A stretch of DNA of 64,000 bases from positions 66,230,392 to 66,294,391 of the forward strand of contig CM059559.1 of assembly GCA_030386875.1 (NCBI GenBank), read 5' to 3'. Every line of letters starts with the position of its first letter. Within the stretch, counting starts at the first letter, position 1. Shown here piece after piece: positions 11,811 through 22,840 of this stretch. A model generated the notes under the pieces. That model did not search any database. It had not been told where the DNA came from and was given only the letters and a program-made list of their open reading frames with translations. Origin of the DNA: Morinoia aosen. Lineage: Eukaryota > Arthropoda > Malacostraca > Amphipoda > Talitridae. The position numbers were made by a program, and so were the translations under genes.

Positions 11811-13200
11811 CTATTTGTTATTTTATTGCAATACGAAATAAGGAAATTTGTTAGCTGCACCTGTAGAATCGAGAAGACAGTAGATCTTCATGAGACACGC
11901 GTAGGCTTCGTGATTATACAGAGAGCAAGGAAAATTTGATCTTTCACTACTCCTGACGCAGACTCTTTCTTTATTTGTTACATACAACGGTTTCCCTGTA
12001 GCCGAAGTATTATTCCCCACTTTATCGCGGGTGTGATCTTTTGCTGCGATTTGTGAAAGATACTATATCTATAATGCTTAATTAAATCTTACCCGCGTCG
12101 TAGTGATTTTCCTATCTATCCACTGCAGCTCCAGTATCATGCCCTCTACACACTCTCTCTTTCATGGCCATTAATCATGAATTTGACACCTTTCTACATC
12201 AGTATTGGTTGTTTTTTCTTTTGCCCGTTATCTTTCACCAAATCTTTTTCTCCACCTGCAACTTATTCAATTTTAGACTTTCTCATGACTTGAATGTTAA
12301 GTACAGCTGTGTCCATCTTTTCCAACTCATCTAAATTCCATGCGTCTTCTAACAGTTTTTCTCACAAGTTTTTGACAGAAAAAAAATCTCTACTAAGAGT
12401 GAACAAACTTGACGAACGTGGCTTATTCCTCGCATCTTCTCGCTGGCAAAATACCCATGGAAACAGGCTGCTTTAGGTTTATATTTTCCTCTCAAAATAT
12501 GTGTAATATATTGAAAATTATGCCGCACGGCTAAAGCTTGATTATAAATGAAATTTTGCAGCCGAAATTCATTCTAAAAATTAATTCATCAGTCTCGTGG
12601 TAAAATGAATACTAATTGATAAACGTTAGCATCTAAATATTCTATTTTTTCTCACTGTTTTTATTACCCATCATGAAAAATAATTCTCATGCAATCAAAT
12701 GTTAAGGATTAGGAAAATCAGATGTAAGCCTTTAGAAAGGAGTCATTTTCCGCAAGTTTAACGAATAAAACTTCAACGTAAATTCGGATGATTCTTTTAC
12801 TAACACGTTCCCTGCATTTGCGCGGTTGTCAATGGTTAGTTTGGCTAGGTTGCAAGTACCAAAACTGGGAAATCGACTTAACTGATCGAACATATTTTCA
12901 TCTTTGCTAATTATTATGAAAAACACAATTGTATAACAATGCAAGATATTCCTGCGTGTTGTCTAGGTCTATGTCAACTAGGAATATCTCATAGAACCGG
13001 TCGTGCACTAACCCTTCCACCCCAATCCGCAATTAGAGATCACTGCGAGAATTTAAACCATTCATACAAAAATACTAATTTTTCAACTTTATGCAGAGCT
13101 AATGTGAGCATGACCTTAGAATTTTAGAGTCCCTTTTCATATTCACTCATAAACCTTACCTCAAAAAAGACATTAGTGCCGTAAAGTTATCAATTGCCCC
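11811..13200. other. Intergenic, nothing recognised
   Basis: No coding frame with recognisable motifs and no repeat. Confidence 0.45.
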
Positions 13201-13215
13201 CACCTACTGATGTAA

Positions 13216-13232
13216 TTCTGTGTTTGTGTGTG

Positions 13233-13270
<38 letters not shown>
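13216..13270. repeat. (GT)n microsatellite
   Basis: A dinucleotide TG/GT run of roughly 50 bp, interrupted by one GC step. Confidence 0.95.
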
Positions 13271-13273
<3 letters not shown>

Positions 13274-14850
13274 GCATAGTGTGTGTTCACTGGGTGTATC
13301 TGGATTAGCTTGCACATGAATTAGGAGTATGCAACTGTTTGTTTATGAATGAATACAAATTAGCGTTTTTAGACATTCAGAGAATATTGTGGAATATATA
13401 TGTTTTTATCAAGATCTTAAGAAAATTTCTTTTTTTCTCCTGTTTCTGCACTGATGATGAAATTTTAGTTATTACAAAACGTACGCAATAAATGTAATGT
13501 TAGTTTTTACTCTGGCTCTACTTTTTATTCTACGAGTAAGATTCTCTTCGAATCGTCCTATTGGAAGAATATTTTTCATCGTATTTTTGCAGCATCAATC
13601 GTTAAAGAAAGCTCAAATTTTGGAATGACTGATGTTTGTTTCCGTCGGATGGCATTATTGTGGATAAATGAAAAACTGACATACTCTTCCGTAGATTGCC
13701 ATATAACTCAAGCTTCATTGAAAAATGTCAAAACCAGAAACTGATTTTAGCAAAATATAAAATCACGCTTCTATTAGCTCTTAAATCTTCATTCTACGCT
13801 GCAATCTGAGCCCAAACGATCGCCCCAGGTACGAGAAAAATTATTTTTATGAAAACAGGGAGAGTCCTCAAAACTGAGTGCTTACCCTCTCACTTTTGAG
13901 ATGTTGCGCACTTTCACTCTGCCACATCTGCCCTCAGCGAAGTGTTACAGAGTACGACATTAATTTCAATTAAAATGAAGTTAAAAATACAATATACTGA
14001 AGTAGCGCTCTCTATTCACACACATCGCATTACCTTCTACGAGGATTCACGTCGCAAAGATATTAACAGCTGTATCAATGTGTGCGTTTTGACAAGACTA
14101 GCTGATTAGCTGCTTCAGTACCAATGTGAAAAAGAATTGGGGCAGGGCAAGGCATAAAAGAGTATTTCGTCTGCTGTTTCTCTGGCGCACACACTGTCGC
14201 AGCATAAATGATTACTGCAAATTTTTTGTTCAAAGATAAGGTGCCTTTTCTTCAGTGATGTCCTTATAATGCACTATTGATCGTTCTGAACAAACTTGAA
14301 ATCTTTTTGCCTTGTTAAAAAAGTATAAAAATGAATATATACAGTATGTGCTTCGTTGTATTTTCATAGGAAGCAAAATGTCAAATGATTAAATGATTTT
14401 TTGAGTAATCTCTTGATTGTTGCGAATAGAAGGAAAACATATAACAGTACTTTCTGTTTATTGTTTGTTTTTCAAATGCAAGTAATTTTTTCGACGTATA
14501 TACTTACTTCAGTGCGTACGGCTTCATAAGTCTGTAATGGAATTGTTGATTGCTGCTGAATATTGTTTTTCTTTCTTTGTTTCATTTATATGTTTTCTTC
14601 CTCATTAAGAAAATTCAAATTTCGTTTGCCTTATTTTTTATTAAAACTTAGCAATTTTCCTCTAAAAGGCTAGTTCAATCCAGTATTTAGTCTGAGCTGT
14701 ACAGTTGAATGCATGGTTTCGAATGGGTTTCGTCGTCAAGAAACTCCAATTTAATTTTCAAATTTTCTTGAACGGCATCTACTGAGAGCATATTTATAGA
14801 TTGCGATTTTATCAGGATTGTTTGAAAATTTGACTCCAGCAGGCATAGGT
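13271..14850. other. Intergenic, nothing recognised
   Basis: AT-rich non-coding DNA without an identifiable element. Confidence 0.45.
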
Positions 14851-14857
14851 CAATAGC

Positions 14858-15132
14858 AGCTTCCCAGTTTGACGTTAGCTAGCAAAGGACACGAACAGCT
14901 TTCCTAAGCTCTATAAAGCAGTATCCTAGCAATCTAAAGTTAGAAGAAGCCGTCCAATTCAATGCTAGCTTCCAGTCAATGATCATAAATTACGAACAGC
15001 TTCCCAGTTAAACGTTAGCATACATGAGTCACGGGTATTGGCCGTTGCTCAGGTCAAAACTTTGTCAAGTAAACGAAAGTCACGGGTGTATGCAGATGTC
15101 AGGTAAGCGAAAGTCACGGATGGTTCATTCAG
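14858..15132 (+). repeat. Short degenerate direct repeats
   Basis: AGCTTCCCAGTT followed by ACGTTAGC occurs near 14860 and again near 15000. A roughly 30-bp unit containing AAACGAAAGTCACGG, or AAGCGAAAGTCACGG in the second copy, occurs at about 15065 and 15100. No gene is associated. Confidence 0.5.
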
Positions 15133-15497
15133 CACACCTTGCTCCTTGGGAAGAAATTATTGGCTAGTCCCAGACACTATTTCATTTTCCCTACGTTATC
15201 CGTTCATGTGTCATACCAAACTCTGTCGCACTCTTAACTTTGGTTCAGAAAACGTTTACGGCGGTGCGAACTAGAAGCGTGTCAGAGAGTTAGTAATCGA
15301 ACACACAATAACACAACTGCTGCAGAGTAGCGTGTTCCGGAAATTTTCCAAACGATTAGGAATAAGTGTTACTTCCGTTCCACGATATCATTCAAAATTC
15401 GAAGTTTATCTCTCTACTCAAATTTTGTTGCTCAAGTTCCTCCGGATCGGGTATGAATGAAAAAGTTTCGTTGCTCCATGTCTTTGTTGCTCCATGT

Positions 15498-15819
15498 GCT
15501 CTCCGTGGCACAGTGGTTAAGGGATCAGCCTTGTATGTTGGAGACGAGGGTTCGTATCCCGGCGCTGGCGCGGAGATTTTCCCCGTTGGGTATAAGGGAA
15601 AAGCTCAAGCACAATACCCCACTCAACCCAGGTGTCGGAAATGGGTACCGGCTTTACGGGAAAACCGTCATGGTGTCCTATATATAGAATTAGTTATAAG
15701 ACATTTGAAAAACCAATGCTTAAGATCATATGTATCAGGCTTGATTGGAAATAAAGCATCCCAAAGATGCCGATGTTTGTTTGTTTGATTGTTTGTTTGT
15801 TTGTTTGTTTGTTTGTTTA
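15498..15819 (+). mobile_element. tRNA-derived SINE
   Basis: The head is tRNA-like, with a box A-like TGGCACAGTGG at 15506-15516 and a near-perfect box B GGTTCGTATCC at 15549-15559, spaced as in a tRNA gene. A non-tRNA body follows (TTTTCCCCGTTGGG, then GGGTACCGGCTTTACGGG), and the unit ends in a (TTTG)n tail at about 15773-15819. It would be transcribed by RNA polymerase III and mobilised by a LINE. It carries no anticodon arm of a functional tRNA that I can fold with confidence. Confidence 0.75.
15506..15559 (+). promoter_or_regulatory. Internal Pol III promoter (A and B boxes) of the SINE
   Basis: TGGCACAGTGG and GGTTCGTATCC are separated by about 32 nt, which matches tRNA-type internal promoters. 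Confidence 0.65.
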
Positions 15820-16753
15820 AGTATTGTGTTCCGGGCTCTCCAGGACGGTTGTTCCGGATGTATTCTTGCCAGGTGCGAATTTGCCGTTTTTACATTGCAT
15901 CAGACACGATTCAAGTTTTTCTTCCGTCTCGTGTTCTGAGGATTCAGAAGCAGATTGTGCTCGGTGTTGCAGAACAGTTTGTTATGAGTGCTTTAATGCA
16001 ATATGTTTCGCAGGCTCTGAATAGATTTGTTCCTAAAGTGTTCTAGAATTCCCGGAACACGTGACTCGCTCGTTCCACACACGTCTTTGAAGCCCTGAAA
16101 ACTATTTCCTTGCTCAAGCTGCATTCCATCATTCCGACCCACCGTTCCAATGCACCATTCCGCGACAGCATCGTGTTCTACGTATTCTGGAGCAGTGTGT
16201 TCTGTAAATGTGCTCATTCCAATTGTAAATTAAATTGAGATACAACTATTGTATCGATGGGAATTGGCACTCCTATGGGAGGAAATGTGATTGCTCGAGC
16301 TGAGAGTTAGGTAGGCCTTTTTTTGTAGAAATAAGATGTTTCTTCTTGCTCAAATTACCGTTTCTGTGCTCTTTCTGCATAGATTCCGCGTTCCCTGAAC
16401 CCCGTACTAAATGGTGCTTTCCTCCTTCCTCTGTTTGGATCGCCTTGGTTGCGGATGGAGAGGCTTAAAACTAACTAAAAATTAAATCCGTAATTGTTCC
16501 AGGCAGCCCGATAAAAGGGTTGTGCTCGTTTCATTGTGTCGGACACTGCTTCACTGCTGTGTGTTTCAACATTTTGTTATGCGGCGTGTTCCGAATCTGG
16601 AAGAGTGTTGTTCGGTCTTTCCAAGTGCTCCAGAGCGTTTGGTCCTGATGTAAAGCAGTTTACGGGTGTTCCGGAGGAGTTTGCTCTATGTGTTCCGGAA
16701 TGGTTTGTAACATGCAAAAGAAACTGCGCTAAAAACTCTGGATCCAGTACATA
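15820..16753 (+). other. Region rich in a recurring GTTCCGGA-like motif
   Basis: TTCCGG, TTCCGA or the reverse GGAAC-type form recurs irregularly (for example near 15827, 15850, 16050, 16590, 16667 and 16690) between the SINE tail and the LINE fragment. The short open frames here lack domains. It may be a degenerate tandem repeat or the 5' region of the following LINE. Confidence 0.35.
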
Positions 16754-17019
16754 ATGCCGCTATCAGACTCTGCAATGGTGCTTTCTGAACCTCCCCCACG
16801 TAGAGTTTGTGTGTGGAGAGTAGTGAACCTCCTCTCTGGCTTCACCGTGTGCAGTACCTGCAGTACCTTGCCCGACTTGACCGACTTACCTTGCAGCCTG
16901 CAGTACCTTACCCGACTTGACCAGCTACCTCTGTCTCTGACGTGGGTTAGAGTACACGCGCCCCTTCGACGGCATCTACCTTTCCCATATTTTCTCCCTT
17001 CTTCTATATATTACCCGAC

Positions 17020-18049
17020 ATTAGTAGCCACAATACAACTAAGACCCACGAGAGTCCTTCCGGTACTCTTTGACAACTCTCCAACATGGCGCCTACCAGT
17101 GGAGACTTTCTGCCCCGGGTGCAGGATGCCAAAAAAGGAGTCGATGCCGGCTAACTTTCTCAAGCATGTTTTTATGGCGCATATGTTGGATGTAAATGCG
17201 GAGTCATTTAAGATCTACACAGATGGCTTCAAAACGGGAATTACTGTAGGTTGTGCTGCTGTTTCCGGAGAGAGGGTGAGAGCTGGAAGATTGCTACCCG
17301 AGACCTCGAGCTTCACCGCCGAACTCTATGGTGTCTTGGAGGTACTTCAACTAGTTAAGGTGCACCTGCATGATAAATTCACTGTTTTCATTGACTCGAA
17401 AAGCATCCTTGAATCTACTTAGGCTTAAGATAGCATTAACCCCTTCATTGGCGAGATCGTCATGATGCTGCTGCAGCTTGTGCGTGAGCCCAAATACGAG
17501 AAACTGTGCTGGGTGCTCGGACACGTGGGGGTGTCAGGCAATAAGAGAGCTGACCAGGAGGCGAGGCGAGTTGCAGATAGTGATGAGAAAGCTCTAAATC
17601 AAATGGTACCCTTTCGGGACTACTATCCCGTGATCAGGACTGCTGTAAGGCGTCTGTGGTAACACAAATGGAACAATACAATGGACAACAAACTGAGAAC
17701 TATTAAACAAACAGTTCTGGAATGGCCCCCGTCGAGGTGTCGCGTCCACCGGGTGGTACTGCTGCTCTGCCGTCTTCGCATTGGACATACCTGACTGACC
17801 TATTGTTATCTAATGGAGCGACAACCGCAGCCGCGATGCGAGCGGTGCCATGTTTTTCCGACCGTCAAACACATCCTCGCTCAGTGCCCGAGATACGCTG
17901 CTGACCGAAATGTATGCTTACCAAACCTTCGTGTTTTTGACGTGAATGAGGTGTTGACCAAGATACTCGCAGAGATCGATCGTGTAACTTTTAATGTGGA
18001 TGCACTGGTGTTGTTTCTTGAGAAATGCAAATTTCTACCGGAAATTTGA
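17020..18049 (+). pseudogene. I/R1-type LINE 3' part: RNase H and C-terminal zinc motif
   Basis: RNase H residues appear in order: IYTDG near 17213, FTAELYG near 17310, FIDSKS near 17390, then after an in-frame stop CWVLGHVGVSGNKRADQEA near 17505-17560. All four catalytic positions remain. Downstream pieces RLRIGHT and, in another frame, CERCHVFPTVKHILAQCP (near 17840-17890) are the Cys/His C-terminus typical of I-like LINEs. At least three frame breaks (after 17422, 17662 and about 17810) kill it. The RT is not present upstream, so the copy is 5'-truncated or interrupted. Confidence 0.78.
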
Positions 18050-18230
18050 TCGAAGATTGCTCTTAATCATCCCTATCATTTTTGTATTTGTTGTCCCTAC
18101 TTTCATGTGCTCGGAAATGTATGTATTTCTAGTTGCACTTTTTGAAAAAATTTAGAAGGAAGCCGCAAAGTAACGCATTATAGGCAGACGTGATATTATC
18201 TTGGAATAATATAAATGAGAAAACTGTAAT

Positions 18231-18345
18231 ATGGCCGGGCGCGCTACGTCGGTACCTCGGAGGGTTTCAGCGTGGGTAAGGCGTCCGGCCATAAGGACGT
18301 TCGCCGTTCAAAGTGCGTTCGAATGTACTGTGTTATATACAAATT
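18231..18345 (+). mobile_element. Second tRNA-like SINE head
   Basis: AGCGTGGGTAAGG (about 18268-18280) resembles a box A, and GCGTTCGAAT (18315-18324) a box B, about 35 nt apart. A gene-like tRNA cannot be made from it: the segment GCGTCCGGCCATAAGGACG is a good anticodon-type hairpin, but the acceptor ends do not pair. I saw no clear tail, so the 3' limit is unknown. Confidence 0.45.
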
Positions 18346-18635
18346 TTAATGGGGAGACACTTGTAATCTTGAGTTGTAATTATAATCATAATGCTCATAT
18401 AATTTTAATGTTTCAAATAATAGTGATGTGCATCTTTTGTGGCCATTTGGAAGAGTTTAATCTTATTAAATTATGTGACCTTCAGTGCGACATAGTTTCA
18501 GTAACTGAAGTGCTAGCAAACCTATGTTGCTACTACTACTATTATTGTCAACAGCTCTCATTCAGTCCTTGGTACAAAGCTTTTTATAAGTCTTCAAACA
18601 TTGAAGTACATTCAAAGTTTTCCAAATTAGGATGT

Positions 18636-19170
18636 ACCTTATGATATATTAAGTGATTCTCTGACTGCACTCCAGCTTATTTTGAATAATTACAATGATG
18701 CTTATAATGGTGTATGTTATGAAATATGACATCTATTATTGAGTTCACCACAACCTGTACATCTGCAATGGGTCCCTGATCACTCTGGCATAAAAGGTAA
18801 TGAAGTCGCTGATAAATGTGTCAACCTAGGCCACAATAACAACAAATCCGCTTAGACTAGGTTGCATCATGAAGAACATCTCACAGAATTAAAGAAACAG
18901 TTTCTCGGACTGTGGTGTACCAAGTGGCGCCTTCAAGTTGAGACATCTAACAAAGGTCATTTTCTTAAGAATCTTTTTGATCAACCCAGAATGCTCATGC
19001 GCCCAAGGGGAACCTCCCGTATTGTTGAGAGGGCTATTAGCCGATTGAGAGTGGGACATGCAGGTGTACATGCCCATTTGTTTCGTTTTAATATGAGCCC
19101 TACTAAAAATGTGACTGCTGCGGTGTTCCTGAGACCATCCCTCATTATATATTGTATTGTGTAAAGTATG
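18636..19170 (+). pseudogene. LINE RNase H / 3' fragment
   Basis: SDSLTAL near 18650 (Asp-containing RNase H block), HLQWVPDHSGIKGNEVADK near 18760-18820 and, in another frame, ERAISRLRVGHAGVHAHLFRF near 19028-19090 are the end of an I-like LINE polyprotein. Stops and frameshifts separate them. It differs from the 17-kb fragment in wording and is closer to the LINE at 25.6-34 kb (compare its RLRTGHVGLNQHLYRF). It is probably an old relative of that family. Confidence 0.7.
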
Positions 19171-20102
19171 TGGTGCCCAGACATGATGCTTATTATTTTT
19201 GTGATAAATTATTAACTTTAAAATCCAAAATTCCTTTCTCCCATCCGGCGATATTTGACCTCCACATCCGGTAATGCCCCTAAATTTGGTTACGCCTCAC
19301 ATTTATCTATGCCTCCCCATCAAGTGAAAACCCACATCCGGTCCTTCATCCCTATATGAGGCGTCCCATCAACATATGCAGCCTACCAACCACAGCTCCC
19401 TCCAGCAAAAGCATTCTTATAGTGTCCTATGCCGAAGATTGCCTGGGTTTCACCTGGATTTCACCCGCGTTTCACCCTTGTTTCGACTGTTTCGTCTGAA
19501 TTTCCCCTCTCGGAACCTCTTGTTCCTCCTCTCGAAACCAAAACCCTGTACACCTATGAACTCCCAAATAAACGTATGTGGATGCACGAACACCGGTCAT
19601 TTATCCCAGTGTCAGAACAATATCAAGCAGGGGGAGTAGACCAAAAACACCAAATATTAAACAATTTACAATTTATTTACCACAGGTGATACAGAGGTAG
19701 AATTTTTCTTAAGTCTAGTACAATGGTCAAATTTGAGTATAGCTACCTGTGGGCCCGAATAAGTTCAGCGACTTCTAGGGCAATATTCCGCCATCGATTC
19801 CGCCATCGATATTCATATATTCCGCCATCGAGCCTCCTTCCTACTCCCTCAAGTGTAGCCCACAGAGATTTGTGTTTAAGGTGCGTTTTGAAAGTTTTGA
19901 GGTTGAATTTAATCAGAAAAATGTTTTAGGAGGAGGAAATTATCCTATTAGCACTGGGGAAAAAAATTCAGGTCACTGGGGACTTTCCAGAAAAGTACTG
20001 GCAGGTTCTATATTGTATATTTATCTATATTGTGAGTTAGATAAATGTTCTCAGAATGGAGGTACTTCATATTTTTTGTGTGCTGGAAGACTGTCGTAAC
20101 CT
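19171..20102. other. Intergenic with a triple 12-bp repeat
   Basis: No gene. TTCCGCCATCGA occurs three times, at 19786, 19798 and 19820, the first two head to tail. A CACATCCGG motif recurs near 19264 and 19331, and an AATAAA lies near 19566. A solo LTR around 19230-19600 is conceivable, but I found no boundaries. Confidence 0.4.
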
Positions 20103-20108
20103 GACTAA

Positions 20109-20613
20109 GATTATATGAGTAGTAGTAATGATGGCCTATCCACAGAACATAGCAATCCCACACTAGGCTTCACCAAAGGGGCTAACCTAGCAATAACACC
20201 ACATAGGTTAGATCCCACATAGACATAGCAATAAAGTGACCATCAATAGACACATTAGCACATCAATAGTAATAGTAATGACAGCAATAGTATTACATAG
20301 AGTAAATAGTTCACTCACCTCTAGGATATCTCTAACTCAATATACGCAACTATCAGACATGTGGCCAGTGAGAGTAGAGCGGAAGATAGATGGGAGAACA
20401 GGACAGAGGTGAATCAGAGTAGTAAAGTAAGTAGTTAGAAATAATTAGAATAAGTACTTAGCCACATGGGGTAACCTGAATGAACACACTTAGCTAACAT
20501 TTACTGTTTAGTTGACTGAGACCAATGAAAGACTGGCTGCGACTGTAGCCGTCACGAGCGTTGCCAACTTTCGTCAGTTTAACCAGAACTTACATTTTTC
20601 GCTATATCACAAA
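20109..20613 (-). mobile_element. LTR-like non-coding insertion, copy 1 (505 bp)
   Basis: Flanked by exact 6-bp direct repeats GACTAA at 20103-20108 and 20614-20619. It matches the insertion at 62727-63140 over most of its length. Shared landmarks are CGCTATAT at one end, GCGTTGCCAACTTT, TAAATAGTTCACTCACCTCT and AGAGTAGAGCGG. Read on the minus strand both copies start near TGTRATATAGCG, contain a potential splice-donor block AGGTGAGTGAAC and end near TATAAT. These traits and the TSD length suit a solo LTR. No coding frame is present. Confidence 0.7.
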
Positions 20614-20699
20614 GACTAATCGCTTTTGTGTTATAATGTTAGAGGAGCTGAACAAAACTGCTGTACATGTAATGCAGACTTCTCTACTTTTCTTTAAGG

Positions 20700-22190
20700 G
20701 GAGCATTTAGACTCCAACCCTAGATTTTTTTCTATTGGACTTACATCTATGAAAATTTGCAGACTACTAGAGCTCTAGATTCCTAACAACTTATATTGAA
20801 ACAAGTTTTTTTCTAGGCCATAGAAAAATAATTATTCATGATAATTAAAAATATATATATATATATACCATGCGTTGCGTTTCTCCGAAATTTACAAAGC
20901 TAGAGCAATGTGGTTTGTTGCATTTGAAAGTAAAATGTGTGCTCCCAAATCTTATTAGGCTGTTTTTTGATTTTTGAAATCATTCCGAATTTATAATTTT
21001 TTTTGAAAAAGGGGGTTTCAAATTTGTAATTTTATGGTAAAAAGTCTACGGAAAAAGTTTCACGAATTTTTTTTTTAAATCAACGCTAATATAATTTTAG
21101 AGCACATATTTCACTTACAAATGCAGCAAACTGCATTGCTCTAGCTTTTTAAACGTCGGATTTATAACGACAAACGTCTTGACAACTTACTTGTTTTATA
21201 AGACCTAATTATAAGAAAAAAATGCGTCTCCTCCTACAGTTTTTGAGCTACAGTGATGATTTTGGTATCATTGGATGCAGAAAAACAAGGGCTTTACAAT
21301 GTTTTAAGAAGTTATTCAAAATTCATTCTTGTTTCAAAGTTATGACGTCATAAATTTGAATTTTCTTGAGAATATTTTGATTTTATTTTTAATTTTTATA
21401 TTGGAAATTTGAGGAAACGCATTCAAGTTTTTGGAATGTACACGTTATTCTGCATCCAATGATACCAAAATCATTACTGTAGCTCAAAAACTATCAGAGA
21501 AGAAGCATTTAGAAACCACCCCCCCAAAAATGTCGTTTTCTATGATTTTCCATTTTCTTTTCAAGAAAATCGCATATTGTCAAAATGATAAATGATTCTA
21601 AATTGCATTTCCTATCAGTATACCAAATTTCATTGCTCTAAATTCAATAATAAAAAAATATTCGGAAGGGGGATGCTTACCTTGAGGAATATGATTGATG
21701 AAATATATAAAAAAAATGAAATAAAATAAAATTGATAATTTGAGAATTTTTTTTTTTTGAATTTCCACGTTATTCTGCATCCAATGATACCAAAATCATT
21801 ACTGTAGCTCAAAAACTGTAGGAGAAGAAGCATTTAGAAAACCCCCCAAAAATGTCGTTTTCTATGATTTCCCATTTTCTTTTCAAGAAAATCTCATTTT
21901 GTCATGAATGATAAATGATTCTAAATGGCATTTCCTATCAGTATACCAAATTTCATTGCTCTAGGTTCAAAAATGAAAAAAAGGTCCGTAAGGGGGATGC
22001 TCTCCCCCTCCCGGGGGGGACGCTAGCTCTGGGATACGTTCCTGATATTTTTACAGACATTCGGGGACATATCTCAAACTCATTTAAAACAATAAAAAAA
22101 ATCAGGAGAATCGAATTTTGGACTGCAGATGCCCCCAAAATGGTCCCCTTAAATTCAATCAACAAGGAAGAAGAAACCTGTGGATGAAGA
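20700..22190. repeat. AT-rich array of inverted and direct repeats (foldback-like)
   Basis: The block CATCCAATGATACCAAAATC continuing into a CTGTAGCTCAAAAACT segment occurs at about 21457 and 21777 in direct orientation and at about 21240-21280 inverted. The direct copies extend for roughly 190 bp, through CCCCCAAAAATGTCGTTTTC and TTTCCTATCAGTATACC. A second inverted pair involves GCTAGAGCAATG near 20900 and its complement near 21138. There is no coding content. The layout resembles foldback elements or internally duplicated MITEs. Confidence 0.7.
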
Positions 22191-22497
22191 ACTCCGATAA
22201 TAAGCTCTCAGGTCTAACGGTTCTCTTTGCAAGAACAGTTACTTTAAGAGGGATAGCTCATCCCTCATCTCGATAAGAAAACGAATTACACTACTTTCTG
22301 GTAGTTAAGGGCGTTAAGGTTGCAAAATTGGCCATTTCATGTCCATGTCCATGCGAAATTCACTTGTCCATATTTAAATATATTGCACTACTCAAGAAAA
22401 AAAAAGCCTGCAACATCTCGAGAAAGTGCTCTCGTCACAATATTGTTAAAGTGAGTGAAAATTTTATTAGCATTGTGAGTTTTGAATTAAAATATGT
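22191..22497. other. Intergenic, nothing recognised
   Basis: Non-coding stretch between the repeat array and the LINE target duplication. Confidence 0.4.
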
Positions 22498-22509
22498 CTA
22501 TATATTTTA
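22498..22509. repeat. Target-site duplication, left copy (RTE-like LINE)
   Basis: CTATATATTTTA, identical to 25469-25480. Confidence 0.85.
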
Positions 22510-22840
22510 ATTTAATAATGTGGGTGCGAGTGAAATGGGGAGAAAAGTCATGGGTGTTTGTGAGCGCGTACGAACCGGGATCGGAGAGGAGTGGGGAAGA
22601 GAGAGAGGAGTTTTGGGAGAAATTGTCCGAGTGTGTGGCTAGAGTGGGGAGTGGTTGTAGAGTTGTGGTGATGGGGGACCTGAATGCAAGAGTGGGTGAT
22701 GAGGTGGTGGATGGTGTTGTTGGTAAGTACGGAGTAGCTGGGGTGAATGAGAGTGGGGATTTCTTGGTGGGGTTATGTGTGGAGAGTGAGTTAGTGGTTG
22801 GGAATAGTAAAAAGTATAAACAAGTATACATATGTGAGGA
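22510..22840 (+). pseudogene. RTE-like LINE endonuclease, N-terminally truncated
   Basis: In frame 22494-22892 the translation carries the apurinic-type endonuclease blocks SWVFVSAYEPGS, VVVMGDLNARVGD and GKYGVAGVNESGD, then LVVGNS. The DLNARVG block supplies catalytic residues of the EEP fold. The first half of the domain is missing, because the element starts at 22510. Near 22815-22835 the reading frame shifts, and the domain continues in the downstream ORF (YTYVRTNGG, then ALMDYILVSRG and GISDHYLV, the last two being the catalytic Asp and SDH motifs). One frameshift is therefore enough to explain the break. Confidence 0.78.

Noticed and set aside
15498..15570. Functional tRNA gene
   Set aside because: A and B boxes exist, but acceptor and anticodon arms do not fold properly, and the unit continues into a SINE body with a tail.
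19230..19640. Solo LTR
   Set aside because: A TATA-like site and AATAAA are present, but no TG...CA ends, target duplication or second copy was found.
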